NCBI GenBank assembly: GCA_027923965.1
Contig: AP026969.1
Span: 3,906,001 to 3,970,000, forward strand
Direction of reading: 5' to 3'
Length of the DNA stretch: 64,000 bases
DNA from: Comamonadaceae bacterium OS-1
GTDB taxonomy: Bacteria; Pseudomonadota; Gammaproteobacteria; Burkholderiales; Burkholderiaceae_C
Shown here piece after piece: positions 53,295 to 63,855 of this stretch. Position numbers and translations under genes: made by a program. The first letter of the stretch is position 1. Each line of letters opens with the position of its first letter. The notes beneath the pieces were generated by a model. It saw only the letters and a list, made by a program, of their open reading frames with translations. It was not told where the DNA came from and did no database searches.

Positions 53295-56200
53295 TCAGTG
53301 ACCTTCCAACAAAACAGGTGCGGCAGTGGGCTTGCGCTTGAACAAACGCACCACCACCACATAAAACAGCGGCACAAAGAAGATGGCCAGCACGGTGCCC
53401 GACAGCATGCCGCCGACCACCGCCGTGCCCAGCGCGTTCTGCGCACCGGCACCGGCCCCGGAGCTCAGCACCAGCGGCAGCACGCCCAGCACAAAGGCCA
53501 GCGAAGTCATCAGAATCGGGCGCAGGCGCATGCGGGCGGCAGTGAGCGCGGCTTGCACCTCGTCCATGCCTTGGGCCACCAGGTCTTTGGCAAACTCCAC
53601 GATCAGAATCGCGTTTTTCGACGCCAGGCCCACGGTGGTGAGCAGGCCCACCTGGAAGTACACGTCGTTCATCTTGAAGGTCAGCATGGCGGCCAGCAGC
53701 GTGCCCAGCACGCCCAAAGGCACCACCAAAATGACCGACAGCGGGATGGCCCAGCTCTCGTACAGCGCCGCCAGGCACAGGAACACCACCAGGATGGACA
53801 CGGCGTACAGCATGGTGCTTTGGCCGCTGGAGGCGCGCTCTTGCTTGGACAGGCCGGTCCACTCGTAGCCTATGCCCGCGGGCAATTCGGCGGCGTGTTT
53901 CTCCACCAGGTCCATGGCCTCGCCGCTGGACAGCACGCCCGGCAGGCCCTGGCCCAGAATCTCCACCGAGGGCACGCTGTTGTAGCGCTCTAGCCGGGGT
54001 GAACCAGAGGTCCAGCTGGCGGTGGCGAACGCGCTGAACGGCACCATGGTCCCGCTGCTGTTGCGCACGAACCAGCGGTCGATGTCGCTGGGCAGCATGC
54101 GGAACTGCGCGTCGGCCTGCAGGAAGACTTTTTTCACCCGGCCCTGGTCGATGAAGTCGTTCACATAGCTGCTGCCCCAGGCGGCAGAAAAGGTGGCGTT
54201 GATGTCGGCCATGCTCAGGCCCAGGGCACCGGCTTTTTGCGCGTCGATTTCCAGCTTGAATTGGGCCGTGTCTTCCAGCCCGTTGGGGCGCACGCCGACC
54301 AGGCCTTTTTCTTGCGCCAAGGCACCCAGCAACTGGTTGCGCGCCTGCATCAGGGCGGCATGGCCCACGTTGCCGCGGTCTTGCAGCATCAAATCGAAAC
54401 CGGTGGCGTTGCCCAGCTCGGACACGGCGGGTGGCACCACGGCAAATACCGAGCCGTCGCGGATGCTGGCAAACGCGGCCGAGGCTTTGGCGGCCACGGC
54501 GCTGACCTTTAGCGCAGCGGCAGTACGCTCGTCCCAGGACTTGAGCTTGACGAAAGCCAGGCCCGCGTTTTGCCCGCTACCGGCAAAGCTGAAACCGGCC
54601 ACCGAGAAGACGGATTCGACCGCGTCCTTCTGGTCTTCCAGAAAGTGCTTTTCTACCGTGTCGATCACCTTCAGCGTGCGCTCTTGCGTGGCACCGGGCG
54701 GCAACTGGATCAGGGTGAACAGGCTGCCCTGGTCTTCGTCGGGCAAGAAGCTGGCCGGGATCTTGGTGAAGCTGTAGCCCACAAAAGCCACCACCACCGC
54801 ATAGCCCAGCATGTAGACCTTGCCGCGCCCCAGCATGTGGCGTACCACGCCCTGGTGGCGCTGACTGCTGCGGTCAAACACGCGGTTGAACCAACCAAAG
54901 AAGCCGGTGTTGGTCAGCGCATGGCCCTTGGCCACGGGCTTGAGCAGGGTGGCGCACAGGGCGGGCGTGAGGATCATCGCCACCAGCACCGACAGCGTCA
55001 TGGCCGCCACGATGGTGACGGTGAACTGGCGGTAGATCACGCCAGTGGAGCCACCAAAAAACGCCATAGGCACAAACACCGCCGCCAGCACCAGGGCCAC
55101 GCCCACCAGTGCGCCGGTGATCTGGCCCATGGATTTGCGCGTGGCCTCCAGCGGCGTGGAGCCGTCTTCGGTCATCACGCGCTCCACGTTTTCCACCACC
55201 ACAATCGCATCGTCCACCAGCAGGCCGATGGCCAGCACCATGGCCAGCATGGTCAGGGTGTTGATCGAATAGCCAAACGCCGACAGCACGCCAAAGGTGC
55301 CCAGCAGCACCACCGGCACGGCGATGGTAGGGATCAGCGTGGCGCGGAAATTCTGCAAAAACAAATACATCACCAAGAACACCAGCACCACGGCCTCAAC
55401 CAGCGTCTTGATTACCTCCTGGATGGAGATGCGCACAAACGGCGTGGTGTCGTAGGGCTTGTAGGCCTTCATGCCCGCGGGGAAAAACTTGCCCAGCTCG
55501 TCCAGCTTGGCATCCACACCGCGCACGGTGTCGAGCGCATTGGCACCGGTGGCTAGCTTGATGGCCAGACCGGTGGCGGGCTTGCCGTTGAAGTGGGCCA
55601 CGCTGCCGTAGTTTTCGCTGCCCAGCTCGATGCGGGCCACGTCGCGCAGGCGCACGTTGGAGCCGTCTGTCTGGGTACGCAGAATGATGTTTTCAAACTC
55701 TGCCGCGGTTTGCAGCCGGGTTTGTGAGGTGATGGTGGCGTTGAGCTGCTGCCCGGCCGCCGACGGCAAGCCGCCGAGCTGGCCCGCCGACACCTGGGCG
55801 TTTTGCGCGCTGATGGCGGTGCTCACGTCCGCAGGGGTGAGCTTGAAGTTGTTCAGCTTGCTCGGGTCCAGCCAGACGCGCATGGCGTACTGCGCGCCAA
55901 ACAGCGTGGTGTCGCCCACGCCCTGTACCCGGCTGATCTGGTCTTGCACGTTGGCGGCCACGTAGTCGGCCAGGTCGGCGCCGTTCATCTTGCCGTCTTC
56001 GGACACAAAGGCGATCACGCTCAAAAAGCTGGCGGACGATTTGGTGACCTGCACGCCCTGCTGCTGCACCTCTTGCGGCAGCAGCGGCGTGGCCAGGGCC
56101 AGCTTGTTCTGCACCTGCACCTGGGCGGTGTCGGGGTTGGTGCCGTTCTCAAACGTCAAGGTGATGTTGACGCTGCCCGATGCGTCGCTGGTGGACGATA

Positions 56201-56432
56201 TGTAGTCCAGGCCGTCCAGGCCCTTCATTTTTTGCTCAATGATCTGGGTGACGGTGTCCTCCAGCGTTTTGGCGGACGCGCCGGGGTAGCTGGCGCTGAT
56301 GCCCACCGACGGTGGGGCAATGGTGGGGTACTGCGCGATGGGCAGACTGGTGATCGACAAGATACCGGCCAGCATCACGACGATGGCCAGTACCCAGGCG
56401 AAGATCGGGCGGTCGATGAAAAAACGGGCCAT
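53295..56432 (-). CDS. RND multidrug efflux pump (HAE1 family)
   Basis: AcrB-type proton-driven inner-membrane transporter, 1045 residues, 12 membrane segments in two halves with two large periplasmic loops. It starts [17 protein letters not shown], a hallmark of the family. The proton-relay Asp pair is in [18 protein letters not shown] (about 400-417), and Lys in the second half sits in [16 protein letters not shown]. Substrates cannot be told. It is 15 bases after the adaptor gene and directly before the outer-membrane factor. Confidence 0.96.
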   Translation of the reverse strand: MARFFIDRPIFAWVLAIVVMLAGILSITSLPIAQYPTIAPPSVGISASYPGASAKTLEDTVTQIIEQKMKGLDGLDYISSTSDASGSVNITLTFENGTNPDTAQVQVQNKLALATPLLPQEVQQQGVQVTKSSASFLSVIAFVSEDGKMNGADLADYVAANVQDQISRVQGVGDTTLFGAQYAMRVWLDPSKLNNFKLTPADVSTAISAQNAQVSAGQLGGLPSAAGQQLNATITSQTRLQTAAEFENIILRTQTDGSNVRLRDVARIELGSENYGSVAHFNGKPATGLAIKLATGANALDTVRGVDAKLDELGKFFPAGMKAYKPYDTTPFVRISIQEVIKTLVEAVVLVFLVMYLFLQNFRATLIPTIAVPVVLLGTFGVLSAFGYSINTLTMLAMVLAIGLLVDDAIVVVENVERVMTEDGSTPLEATRKSMGQITGALVGVALVLAAVFVPMAFFGGSTGVIYRQFTVTIVAAMTLSVLVAMILTPALCATLLKPVAKGHALTNTGFFGWFNRVFDRSSQRHQGVVRHMLGRGKVYMLGYAVVVAFVGYSFTKIPASFLPDEDQGSLFTLIQLPPGATQERTLKVIDTVEKHFLEDQKDAVESVFSVAGFSFAGSGQNAGLAFVKLKSWDERTAAALKVSAVAAKASAAFASIRDGSVFAVVPPAVSELGNATGFDLMLQDRGNVGHAALMQARNQLLGALAQEKGLVGVRPNGLEDTAQFKLEIDAQKAGALGLSMADINATFSAAWGSSYVNDFIDQGRVKKVFLQADAQFRMLPSDIDRWFVRNSSGTMVPFSAFATASWTSGSPRLERYNSVPSVEILGQGLPGVLSSGEAMDLVEKHAAELPAGIGYEWTGLSKQERASSGQSTMLYAVSILVVFLCLAALYESWAIPLSVILVVPLGVLGTLLAAMLTFKMNDVYFQVGLLTTVGLASKNAILIVEFAKDLVAQGMDEVQAALTAARMRLRPILMTSLAFVLGVLPLVLSSGAGAGAQNALGTAVVGGMLSGTVLAIFFVPLFYVVVVRLFKRKPTAAPVLLEGH

Positions 56433-56447
56433 GGATAGTCTCCGGAA

Positions 56448-57644
56448 TTAGTTCGTGGCCACAGCGGCACTGGCGGCAGCAGCAGGTTTGGCCGCCAGGG
56501 GTTGGGCATCGACTGCCGCGCCGGGCTGGGCTTTTTGCTGGCCTTCGACCACCAGCTTGTCGCCTGCCTGCAGGCCGCTGGTCACCAGCCACTGGTCGCC
56601 GATGGCGCGGTCGGTCACCAGCGTGCGCTGCTCCAGCTTGCCGTCGGCAGTAACCACAAAGGCCACGGGTTTACCGGTGCTGTCGCGGCTTACTGCGGGC
56701 TGCGGCACCAGCAGGGCCTGCTCGGCCACTGCCTGGGCCAGCACGGCGCGCACGTACATGCCGGGCAGCAGCTCGGCGTGGGGGTTGGGGAACTCGGCGC
56801 GCAGCGTGACGGCACCGGTGCTCTGGTCCACCGTTACATCGGTGAATTTGAGCTTGCCTTCCAGCGGGTAAGTGCTGCCGTCTTCCAGCCGCAGCGTGAC
56901 CTTGGCCGTGCCGCTGCCCAGCGTGCCCTGGGCCAGCGCCCGCTTGAGCGCCAGCAAGGCGCTGCTGGACTGGGTGATGTCCACGTAGATGGGGTTGAGC
57001 TTTTGCACCGTGGCCAGCGCGGTGGTCTGGTTGGCGGTGACCAGCGCCCCCACCGTCACCGCCGACTTGCCGATGCGCCCGCCAATCGGCGCAACGATGC
57101 GGGTGTAGTCGAGGTTGATCTTGGCGGTTTGCAGCGCGGCCTTGGCCGAGGCCACATCGGCCTCGCCCTGCAGCTCGGTGGCGGCGGCGTTGTCTGCCTC
57201 TTGCTGGCTCACCGCCTTGATGGCCACCAGCTCTTTGTAGCGGCTGGCCTGCAGCTTGGTGGACACCAGCGTGGCCTGCGCCTTGGCCAGCGCGGCCTGG
57301 GCGCTGTCGACGGCGGCGCGGTAGCTGGCCGGGTCTACCTGGTACAGCAGTTCACCGGCTTTGACCTCGCTGCCTTCCACAAACTTGCGCGTCTGCACCA
57401 GGCCGGTGATCTGGGGCCGCACATCGGCCACTTCCACCGGCGCGGTACGCCCGGGCAGCTCGCTGGTCAGCGCCACGCGCTGGGGCTGCACCACGATGTA
57501 GCTGACCTGGGGTGCTGCCGGGGCGGCTGCCGGGGCGGAAGTCGAAGCCGCCTTGCCGCAGGCGGCCAACGCCAGCACCACGGCCAATGCCGACACGGCC
57601 ATCCAGGCCGCCGTGGGCCGGTGCGAAAAGTAAGGGATCTGCAT
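56448..57644 (-). CDS. RND periplasmic adaptor lipoprotein (AcrA type)
   Basis: Membrane fusion protein of 398 residues with lipobox LALAAC (about 24-29), a barrel-sandwich domain (PQITGLVQTRKFVEGSEVKA, about 75-94), a coiled-coil hairpin (about 100-165), the TRIVAPIGGRIGKSAVTVG segment, and an Ala-rich tail. ATG 57644 is chosen because it begins the signal peptide. It is the first gene of the efflux operon and faces the tetR gene across a 151-base control region. Confidence 0.94.
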   Translation of the reverse strand: MQIPYFSHRPTAAWMAVSALAVVLALAACGKAASTSAPAAAPAAPQVSYIVVQPQRVALTSELPGRTAPVEVADVRPQITGLVQTRKFVEGSEVKAGELLYQVDPASYRAAVDSAQAALAKAQATLVSTKLQASRYKELVAIKAVSQQEADNAAATELQGEADVASAKAALQTAKINLDYTRIVAPIGGRIGKSAVTVGALVTANQTTALATVQKLNPIYVDITQSSSALLALKRALAQGTLGSGTAKVTLRLEDGSTYPLEGKLKFTDVTVDQSTGAVTLRAEFPNPHAELLPGMYVRAVLAQAVAEQALLVPQPAVSRDSTGKPVAFVVTADGKLEQRTLVTDRAIGDQWLVTSGLQAGDKLVVEGQQKAQPGAAVDAQPLAAKPAAAASAAVATN

Positions 57645-57710
57645 GGAAAAACTCCTGGGGGACAAGGCATCTGCCGATGGCTTGCGATGGATCAAAACAC
57701 TATCTATAAC

Positions 57711-57778
57711 TGTACTGTACGGTTTATTTTAGATTTGACAATTGCCGCCTGTCAAGCAAAAATGTACAGATGAGTACA
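57711..57778. promoter_or_regulatory. Overlapping divergent promoters and TetR operator
   Basis: TTGACA (57735-57740) and TGTCAA (57750-57755) form an inverted repeat; each is a perfect -35 hexamer, one per strand. For the efflux operon the -10 is TAAAAT (57731-57726), 18 bases away. For tetR a weaker AAAAAT (57758-57763) lies 17 bases away. TGTAC-N6-GTACA (57763-57778) is a likely TetR operator, and TGTACTGTAC (57711-57720) a second, partial one. Confidence 0.75.
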
Positions 57779-57795
57779 CTTAAAAGAAGCACCCC

Positions 57796-58404
57796 ATGAA
57801 AGTCCGCACCGATGCCAAGCGGGATGCGATCCTGCAAATCGCCGCCGAGGTGTTCCGCGAAATGGGCTACGAGCGCGCCTCGATGGCGGCCATTTCGGCC
57901 CGCGTCGGCGGCTCCAAGGCCACGCTGTATGGCTACTTTCCGTCCAAGGAAGCCATCTTCCTGACGCTGGCGCGCCAGTTCGGGGCCGAGCACATCGACC
58001 CGGCGCTGGAGGAGCTGGTCACCTCGCAAGACGACGACCTGCCCCGCCTGCTGCAGCGCTTTGGCGAGCGCCTGCTGGTGTTTCTGGCCTCGACCACGGC
58101 CATGTCGTCCTACCGCCTGGTGCTGGCCGAAGCCGGGCACTCCGAGGTGGGCCGCCTGTTTTTTGAGGCGGGCCAGCAACAGGGCGAACAGGCCATGGCC
58201 ACCTATTTGCAGTCGGTGATGGACCGCGGCCTGCTGCGCCAGGCCGAGCCACTGGTGGCCGCCCGGCACTTTGGCGCACTGATGCATTCCGAGATCGACC
58301 ACCGCTACTTCTACCGCGAGAGCCCCGAACTGACACCGGCGCAGATCACCGGCATGGCAGAACGGGCGGTACGGGTGTTCATGGGCGGATACAAGCGCGG
58401 GTAA
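57796..58404 (+). CDS. TetR-family repressor of the efflux operon
   Basis: 202-residue TetR/AcrR regulator with an N-terminal helix-turn-helix (about 8-55: MAAISARVGGSKATLYGYF). The C-terminal ligand domain resembles the TetR-C group of AcrR-like proteins. It is divergent from the RND operon and shares its promoter region, which holds TGTAC/GTACA palindromes, so repression of both transcripts is likely. The inducing ligand is unknown. Confidence 0.92.
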   Translation: MKVRTDAKRDAILQIAAEVFREMGYERASMAAISARVGGSKATLYGYFPSKEAIFLTLARQFGAEHIDPALEELVTSQDDDLPRLLQRFGERLLVFLASTTAMSSYRLVLAEAGHSEVGRLFFEAGQQQGEQAMATYLQSVMDRGLLRQAEPLVAARHFGALMHSEIDHRYFYRESPELTPAQITGMAERAVRVFMGGYKRG

Positions 58405-58424
58405 ACACGGCCCAGGCATTTTTA

Positions 58425-58480
58425 TATCTTTTAGGCCTCTCGTGCTGATTCCACAAGCACGAGCAGCTATCTAAAAGATA
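58425..58480. repeat. Dispersed palindromic repeat, copy J
   Basis: Outer arms TATCTTTTA (58425-58433) and TAAAAGATA (58472-58480) enclose AGGCC and the inner stem CTCGTGCT / AGCACGAG (58439-58446, 58456-58463). The nested arms make it a strong cruciform. It follows the tetR stop and may terminate it. Confidence 0.8.
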
Positions 58481-58542
58481 GTGCAGCACAGCCTGCGGTG
58501 GTCCTCTACACTTTGGCTATTGCCCGCCACCGAGTGCCCACG

Positions 58543-60225
58543 ATGAACACCGTAACCCAGGCTGCCGCCCCCACCCAGCCCCCTGTTGTCGAACACTTCC
58601 GCCAGGTCTTGCTGTGGCCGGTACGGCTGATGCCGGTGCGCGGCAGCGAGGGCACGCACGCCAAGCCCTGGCAGGTGCTGGCCGACATGGGCGAGGCCTC
58701 GCCCTGGCGCGAGGTGGTGGACGAATTCACCGGCGACAGCAGCCGCTTCCACGAGCGGCATTACAACGAATTTGTGTCTTTCCTGCCCTATGTGCAGCGC
58801 TTTCTGTACGGCGAGGGCCTGCCCAAGCACGGCGCGCCGTCTGCGGCCCAGGGATCGCCGATGCGCGTGTTCCGCCGCCACGACATTGCCGCGGTGCGCG
58901 TGGTGCCGCGCCCCGGTGACGCGCCGGTCACGCTGGACACGGTGCATGTGGACCTGTACTTCTTCCTCGACGTGGACCTGGTGCTGCTGAACGTGGAAGT
59001 CACCGCCAACCACCTGCCGCTGGAGACGGCGCAGGAGTTGATGTACCGCTTTGGCCGCGCCTACCCCGCCGGCTGGGACGCGCACGGCCAGGCCCTGCAC
59101 TGCCTGGCCCAGGCCGAATGGCTGGACGCCCAGGGCCAAGTGCTGGCCGCGTCCGACGCCAACCAGCGCGATGCCTTTCTCGCTCAGGTCAGCACCCGGC
59201 GCGCGCCGCGCATCTCGGCCCACTGGGATTTCCTGATGCGCCCGCTGGTGGGCGACCACTCGGACCACCCCGGCCTGCTGCGCTTTCGCCAGATCGAGTA
59301 CTACCGCATGCCGCAAATGGCCTACCTGGCCATGGACCGGCCCCGCGACCTGACCCGCAGCGACTTTGTGCGCCTGGGCCTGGTTACCGGCTCTGGCGCG
59401 CGCGACCCCGCAGGCGGCTGCGCCCTGCCCTATGGCGAGCAGCACCTGGCCGAGTTTGAAAGCAAATACTGCTACGACCGATTCTGGACCGAAGGCGGCG
59501 CCGCCCCCAACACCCGCTACCTGTGCAACGGCCACGCCATGGTGGTGGTGGGCGACGCGGGTAGCCAGTTCTACGGCTGCCGCGACCGGGGCGTGCTGGC
59601 GCAGTTTCGGCACCAGCATTTTTTGGTGTTCCTGATCGCCCACTTCCAGAAAGCCGCGTTGCTGATGTATTCGGACCGGCTGGCCGAGACGCTGAAAAAC
59701 CTGGACATCTCCGACCCGGCCAGCGTGCGCCACTTCAAGCGCGCCATCCGCAACGGCTTTGCCAGCTTCTTGCGCTTCACCCACCGCTACTGGTTCCACG
59801 AGGTGTCCGAGCAGGCCCAGGTGCGGGCCCTATTCCACATGTGCACCCAGCACCTGGAGATCCAGCCCTTGTACGCCGAGGTGAAAGAGCGCATTGCCGA
59901 GATGAACCAGTACCTGGAGGCCGACAGCCTGCGCCGCCAGGCCAACACCGTGGTGCGCCTCACGGTGGTCACCATCTTCGGCCTGATCGGCACCGTGACC
60001 ACCGGCTTTTTGGGCATGAACCTGCTGGCCGAGGCCGAGGCCCCGATGGAGCGGCGGCTGATGATCTTTGCCATCACCTTCGTCCTGACCACGGCGCTGA
60101 CGGTCTACACCATGGTCAAGTCCAAACGCCTGTCCGATTTTCTGGACGTTTTGTCCGACGAGCGCATGTCGTTCTGGAACAAATGCAAGGCACTGGTCGG
60201 CGTGTGGGCCCACCAGGACGACTGA
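58543..60225 (+). CDS. CorA-like membrane protein with GMN motif
   Basis: 560-residue protein with a large N-terminal cytosolic region (about 1-490) and two C-terminal membrane segments (about 478-500 and 508-530). The first ends with TTGFLGMNLL, containing the GMN signature that marks CorA-type Mg2+ and metal-ion channels. The N-terminal domain is much longer than classical CorA (about 320 in total). A cation channel role is plausible; the ion is not predictable. ATG 58543 is used because the 15 upstream codons are not conserved-looking. Confidence 0.78.
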   Translation: MNTVTQAAAPTQPPVVEHFRQVLLWPVRLMPVRGSEGTHAKPWQVLADMGEASPWREVVDEFTGDSSRFHERHYNEFVSFLPYVQRFLYGEGLPKHGAPSAAQGSPMRVFRRHDIAAVRVVPRPGDAPVTLDTVHVDLYFFLDVDLVLLNVEVTANHLPLETAQELMYRFGRAYPAGWDAHGQALHCLAQAEWLDAQGQVLAASDANQRDAFLAQVSTRRAPRISAHWDFLMRPLVGDHSDHPGLLRFRQIEYYRMPQMAYLAMDRPRDLTRSDFVRLGLVTGSGARDPAGGCALPYGEQHLAEFESKYCYDRFWTEGGAAPNTRYLCNGHAMVVVGDAGSQFYGCRDRGVLAQFRHQHFLVFLIAHFQKAALLMYSDRLAETLKNLDISDPASVRHFKRAIRNGFASFLRFTHRYWFHEVSEQAQVRALFHMCTQHLEIQPLYAEVKERIAEMNQYLEADSLRRQANTVVRLTVVTIFGLIGTVTTGFLGMNLLAEAEAPMERRLMIFAITFVLTTALTVYTMVKSKRLSDFLDVLSDERMSFWNKCKALVGVWAHQDD

Positions 60226-60255
60226 GCGCGACCCAGCAAGGGCGACGAAAAGCGA

Positions 60256-61068
60256 CTAACCCGGTCCCTGGGCCAGCACCCGGGCAAACAACTCGTTGCG
60301 AAAGTGGATACCCAGCCGCGCAAAGGCCCGCTGGCGGTAGGTTTTGACCGTGGGCAGGCCCAGGCCGAGCTGGCAGGCAATGCCGTCCAGCGTCAGCCCT
60401 TGCAGGATACCGGCGCACACCTCGCACTCGCGCAATGTCAGCCCCGGATGCAGACGCTGCACCTGCTGCACCTGGGCGGCAAAGCCCGCATCCCGCGCAG
60501 GCGCGGCGGGTGCAGCGTCTGGCAGAAGCGGTTGCCGCAGCAACAGGTGCTTGTGCGCCAGTGCCAGCAGGGCCGGGGCCAGTTGGGTGAAGTCGGCAAT
60601 CTGCGCGTCGCTGAAAGGCCGCTGGTGCTGGTGGCGATAAAAGTTGATGGCAAACAGCGCACCGTTCGCCTGCGGCTCCACCACCGACACCCGCTCGGCC
60701 ATGCCATGCGCCTCGTACACCTTGGCGCGGTGCTCGGGCGGCACCTCTTGCGCGGTGATGTGGCTGACCTGGTGGCCCGACATGGGGGAAGGCTGGCACA
60801 GCGTGTTGTCGCCCACATACGGGCCCGACAGATAGGCGCGCCAGCAGTCGCGGGTGGTGTCGGGCACGCCATGGCTGGCCGACATGTAGATCACCGGCGG
60901 GCATAGCGGCCCGGTGCGGTACACCGCGCACGAGGCGGCGGGCAGCAGCGGGTACAGGCTGTCCAGCAGCGCCTGCTCAAAATGGCTTTCGCCCAGACGC
61001 GGCACCGCCTGGGTCAGCACATGCAGCAGCTCGCCGGGGGTGGCGGCATTGGCAGCCCACTGTCGCAT
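60256..61068 (-). CDS. LuxR-family transcriptional regulator
   Basis: 270 residues with an N-terminal sensor-like region that lacks an obvious named domain (about 1-190) and a C-terminal LuxR helix-turn-helix (about 200-265: LTLRECEVCAGILQGLTLDG, then LPTVKTYRQRAFARLGI). I chose ATG 61068, seven bases after AAAGG; a GTG two codons earlier is possible. It is divergent from the Bug-tannase operon, with a 112-base spacer (61069-61180) containing the palindrome CCTATAGG (61086-61093), and may control it. Confidence 0.82.
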   Translation of the reverse strand: MRQWAANAATPGELLHVLTQAVPRLGESHFEQALLDSLYPLLPAASCAVYRTGPLCPPVIYMSASHGVPDTTRDCWRAYLSGPYVGDNTLCQPSPMSGHQVSHITAQEVPPEHRAKVYEAHGMAERVSVVEPQANGALFAINFYRHQHQRPFSDAQIADFTQLAPALLALAHKHLLLRQPLLPDAAPAAPARDAGFAAQVQQVQRLHPGLTLRECEVCAGILQGLTLDGIACQLGLGLPTVKTYRQRAFARLGIHFRNELFARVLAQGPG

Positions 61069-61180
61069 CCTCACACCTTTCAGGTCCTATAGGGTTATCA
61101 CGTCGTCTTCAAGGATGACAGCATACGGGCAGGCCGGGGCCTACGCTATGCAGCATTACACCTAGTCCGGAGACAACCCC

Positions 61181-62158
61181 ATGCGCATCCCTTCCCGCCG
61201 CAGCGTGCTCGCCACCCTGTTCACCGCCCTGGCCTGCACCGCCGCCAGCGCCCAGACCAGCTATCCCCAAAGACCGGTACGCCTGGTGGTCGGCTTTGCG
61301 GCGGGCACCGGGCCCGACATCGTGGCCCGCCTGGTCAGCCAGAAGCTGGCCGAAGGCTGGGGCGTAGGCGTGGTGGTGGACAACAAACCCGGTGCCGGGG
61401 GCCTGATCGCCGCCACCGAAGTGGCCCGCGCCGCACCCGACGGCTACACCCTGCTGCTGGGCGAAACCGGCCAACTGGCCATCGCCCCCAGCAGCTACAC
61501 CAAGCTGCCCTACGACGTGCAGCGCGACTTTGCCCCGGTCAGCCAGGTGGCCAGCGTGGACTTTGCCTTTCTGGTGAATCCGCAAAAGGTAGCGGCCCGC
61601 AACGTGAAAGAGTTTGTGGAAGCAGCCAAGACGCAAAAAGGCCTGTTCATGGCTACCTTTGGCGCGGGCACGCCGGGGCATTTCGGGGTCTTCATGCTGG
61701 GCGACGCGCTGAAACTGCAGCCCGAGCCAGTGCACTACAAATCCACCGGCGATGCGCTGACCGGCCTGTTTGGCGGCGACGTGCAGGGCGTGTTTGCCAG
61801 CATCGGCCTGGCCGCACCCAACGTCAAAGCGGGCAAGCTGCTGGCCCTGGCCACCACCGGTGCCGTGCGCACCACCGGCCTGCCCGACGTACCCACCTTC
61901 AAGGAGCAGGGCTACCCCGAGCTGGAATTCAACTCCTGGTTTGGCGTGGTGGCCCCGGCCAAAACACCCGCCGACGTGCTGGCCAAGCTGAACGCCGACA
62001 TCGTCAAGGCAGTGCAGTCAACGGATGGCAAAAGCAAGCTGGAAGCCGCCGGTTTCCGCGCCACCGGCACCAGCCGGGAAGACTTCACCCGCAGTATCGC
62101 CGCCGACACCGCCAAGTGGGGCAAGGCCGTAGCGGCCACCGGCTTCAAGGCCGATTGA
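61181..62158 (+). CDS. Bug-family tripartite tricarboxylate transporter receptor
   Basis: Periplasmic solute-binding protein (325 residues) with a signal peptide (SRRSVLATLFTALACTAASA, about 5-24; the RR suggests possible Tat export). Family segments are YPQRPVRLVVGFAAGTGPD, GAGGLIAATEVARAAPDGYT and VPTFKEQGYPELEF. Such proteins are abundant in Burkholderiales and often lack a co-encoded transporter, as here. The ligand may be the aromatic acid released by the tannase-like enzyme next door; that is inference. Confidence 0.9.
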   Translation: MRIPSRRSVLATLFTALACTAASAQTSYPQRPVRLVVGFAAGTGPDIVARLVSQKLAEGWGVGVVVDNKPGAGGLIAATEVARAAPDGYTLLLGETGQLAIAPSSYTKLPYDVQRDFAPVSQVASVDFAFLVNPQKVAARNVKEFVEAAKTQKGLFMATFGAGTPGHFGVFMLGDALKLQPEPVHYKSTGDALTGLFGGDVQGVFASIGLAAPNVKAGKLLALATTGAVRTTGLPDVPTFKEQGYPELEFNSWFGVVAPAKTPADVLAKLNADIVKAVQSTDGKSKLEAAGFRATGTSREDFTRSIAADTAKWGKAVAATGFKAD

Positions 62159-62187
62159 GTACCGACAAAAACACGCCAGGAGACACC

Positions 62188-63855
62188 ATGCACACCCCTT
62201 TGCCCAAACACCCGGTCTTGCTCGCCAGCCTCGTGGCCAGCCTGGTCACCGCCTGCGGCGGCAGCGATGGCAACCCCGTGGCCGCGCCGCTGGATGCCAC
62301 GGCCTCGGCGGCGGCCTGCAGCAAGCTGGCCGCCCAGTCCGGGCTGTCGGCCACCACCATCACCGGCCAGTACACGCCCGCAGGCACCAAGCGCCCCGGC
62401 ACCGCCACCACCGGCGACTTCTTGCCCGGCCACTGCACGCTGGTGGGCAGCATCAACCCGCGCGTGGGCGTGGACGGTAAAAACTACGCCATCGGTTTCC
62501 AGCTCAGCCTGCCCGACAACTGGAATGGCCGCTTTCTGTACCTGGGTGGCGGCGGTAACGACGGCACGCTGCGCGACACCAGCCTGAGCTCCAGCATCTC
62601 CATCGGCACGCCCTCGCCGCTGGGCCAGGGCTATGCCGTGGTGTCCACCGACGGCGGCCACAGCGGCACCAGCGCACTGTTTGGCCTGGACCCTCAGGCC
62701 CGCATCGACCACGCCTACAACGCCCACGACAAAACCGCCGTCAGCGCCAAGGAGCTGATCCGCCAGCGCTATGGCCGCCAGCCCGACAAGTCGTACTTTT
62801 CGGGCTGCTCGGGTGGTGGCCGCCAGGGCATGGTGTTCTCGCAGCGCTTCCCCGACTACTTTGACGGCATCACCGCCGGGGCCCCGGCCATGCGCGTCTC
62901 CAGCGGGGCCACGGTGGCCGCCATGTGGAACAACCGCAAGCTGACCGACATTGCCCCGCCAGACGGCGCGGGCCAGCCCATCCTGTCACAGGCCTTCAGC
63001 AACGCCGATCTGACGCTCACCGCCCAGGCCATCACCACCGCCTGCGATGCTGCCGACGGCGTGGCCGACGGCATGGTCAACAAGGTGCAGGCCTGCACTT
63101 TCGACCCCGCCGTGCTGCAGTGCGCCGGGGCCAAAACCGCCAGTTGCCTGAGCAGCGCCCAGGTGGGGGCCCTGAAAGACGTGTTCGGCGGCCCCAAGAA
63201 CACGGCGGGCGTGGCCCTGTACGCGGGCCAGCCCTGGGACCCCGGCCTGGCCGCCCCCGGCTGGCGCGCCTGGACGCTGGGCAGCTCCACCACCGCCATC
63301 CCCGATTCGCGCTACAACACCTTGATGCGCGATGCGCTGGTGCACGAGTTCTTCACCCCGCCAGACCCCACGTTCAGCGCCTTGAGCTTCAACTTCGACA
63401 CCGATCCGGCCCGCATGGCCTGGTTCTCGGCCATCTACGACACCTATGCCGATGCCACCCTGAGCGCCTACAAGAAGCACGGCGGCAAGCTGCTGCTGAT
63501 CCACGGCATGTCGGACCCGATCTTCTCGGCCACCGACACGCTGGACTACTATGCCCGCCTGAGCGCCAACAACGGCGGCCTGGCCGCCACCCAGAGCTTT
63601 GCCCGGACCTTCCTGGTGCCCGGCATGAACCACTGCTCGGGCGGCCCGGCCACCGACAGCTACGACTCGCTGCAAACCATGGTGGACTGGGTGGAAAAAG
63701 GCATCGCCCCCGAGACCATCCCCGCTGTGGCAACCGCCAGCAACAGCTACTACCCGAACCGCAGCCGCCCGCTGTGCGCCTACCCGCAGTACGCCCAGTA
63801 CAAGGGCTCGGGCAACATCGAAGAGGCCGCCAACTTCCGCTGCGTGGCCCCATGA
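62188..63855 (+). CDS. Tannase/feruloyl-esterase family lipoprotein
   Basis: 555 residues, secreted, with lipobox VTAC (about 20-23). The catalytic Ser is in YFSGCSGGGRQGM (CS-x-GG-type, about 204-216). The Asp (LIHGMSDPIFS) and His (VPGMNHCSGGPATD) residues complete the triad, and the paired Cys near the Ser and His match the tannase disulfide. Natural ester is likely a plant phenolic, but tannin, gallate and ferulate cannot be told apart. It follows the Bug gene by 29 bases and overlaps the next gene (ATGA). Confidence 0.9.
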   Translation: MHTPLPKHPVLLASLVASLVTACGGSDGNPVAAPLDATASAAACSKLAAQSGLSATTITGQYTPAGTKRPGTATTGDFLPGHCTLVGSINPRVGVDGKNYAIGFQLSLPDNWNGRFLYLGGGGNDGTLRDTSLSSSISIGTPSPLGQGYAVVSTDGGHSGTSALFGLDPQARIDHAYNAHDKTAVSAKELIRQRYGRQPDKSYFSGCSGGGRQGMVFSQRFPDYFDGITAGAPAMRVSSGATVAAMWNNRKLTDIAPPDGAGQPILSQAFSNADLTLTAQAITTACDAADGVADGMVNKVQACTFDPAVLQCAGAKTASCLSSAQVGALKDVFGGPKNTAGVALYAGQPWDPGLAAPGWRAWTLGSSTTAIPDSRYNTLMRDALVHEFFTPPDPTFSALSFNFDTDPARMAWFSAIYDTYADATLSAYKKHGGKLLLIHGMSDPIFSATDTLDYYARLSANNGGLAATQSFARTFLVPGMNHCSGGPATDSYDSLQTMVDWVEKGIAPETIPAVATASNSYYPNRSRPLCAYPQYAQYKGSGNIEEAANFRCVAP

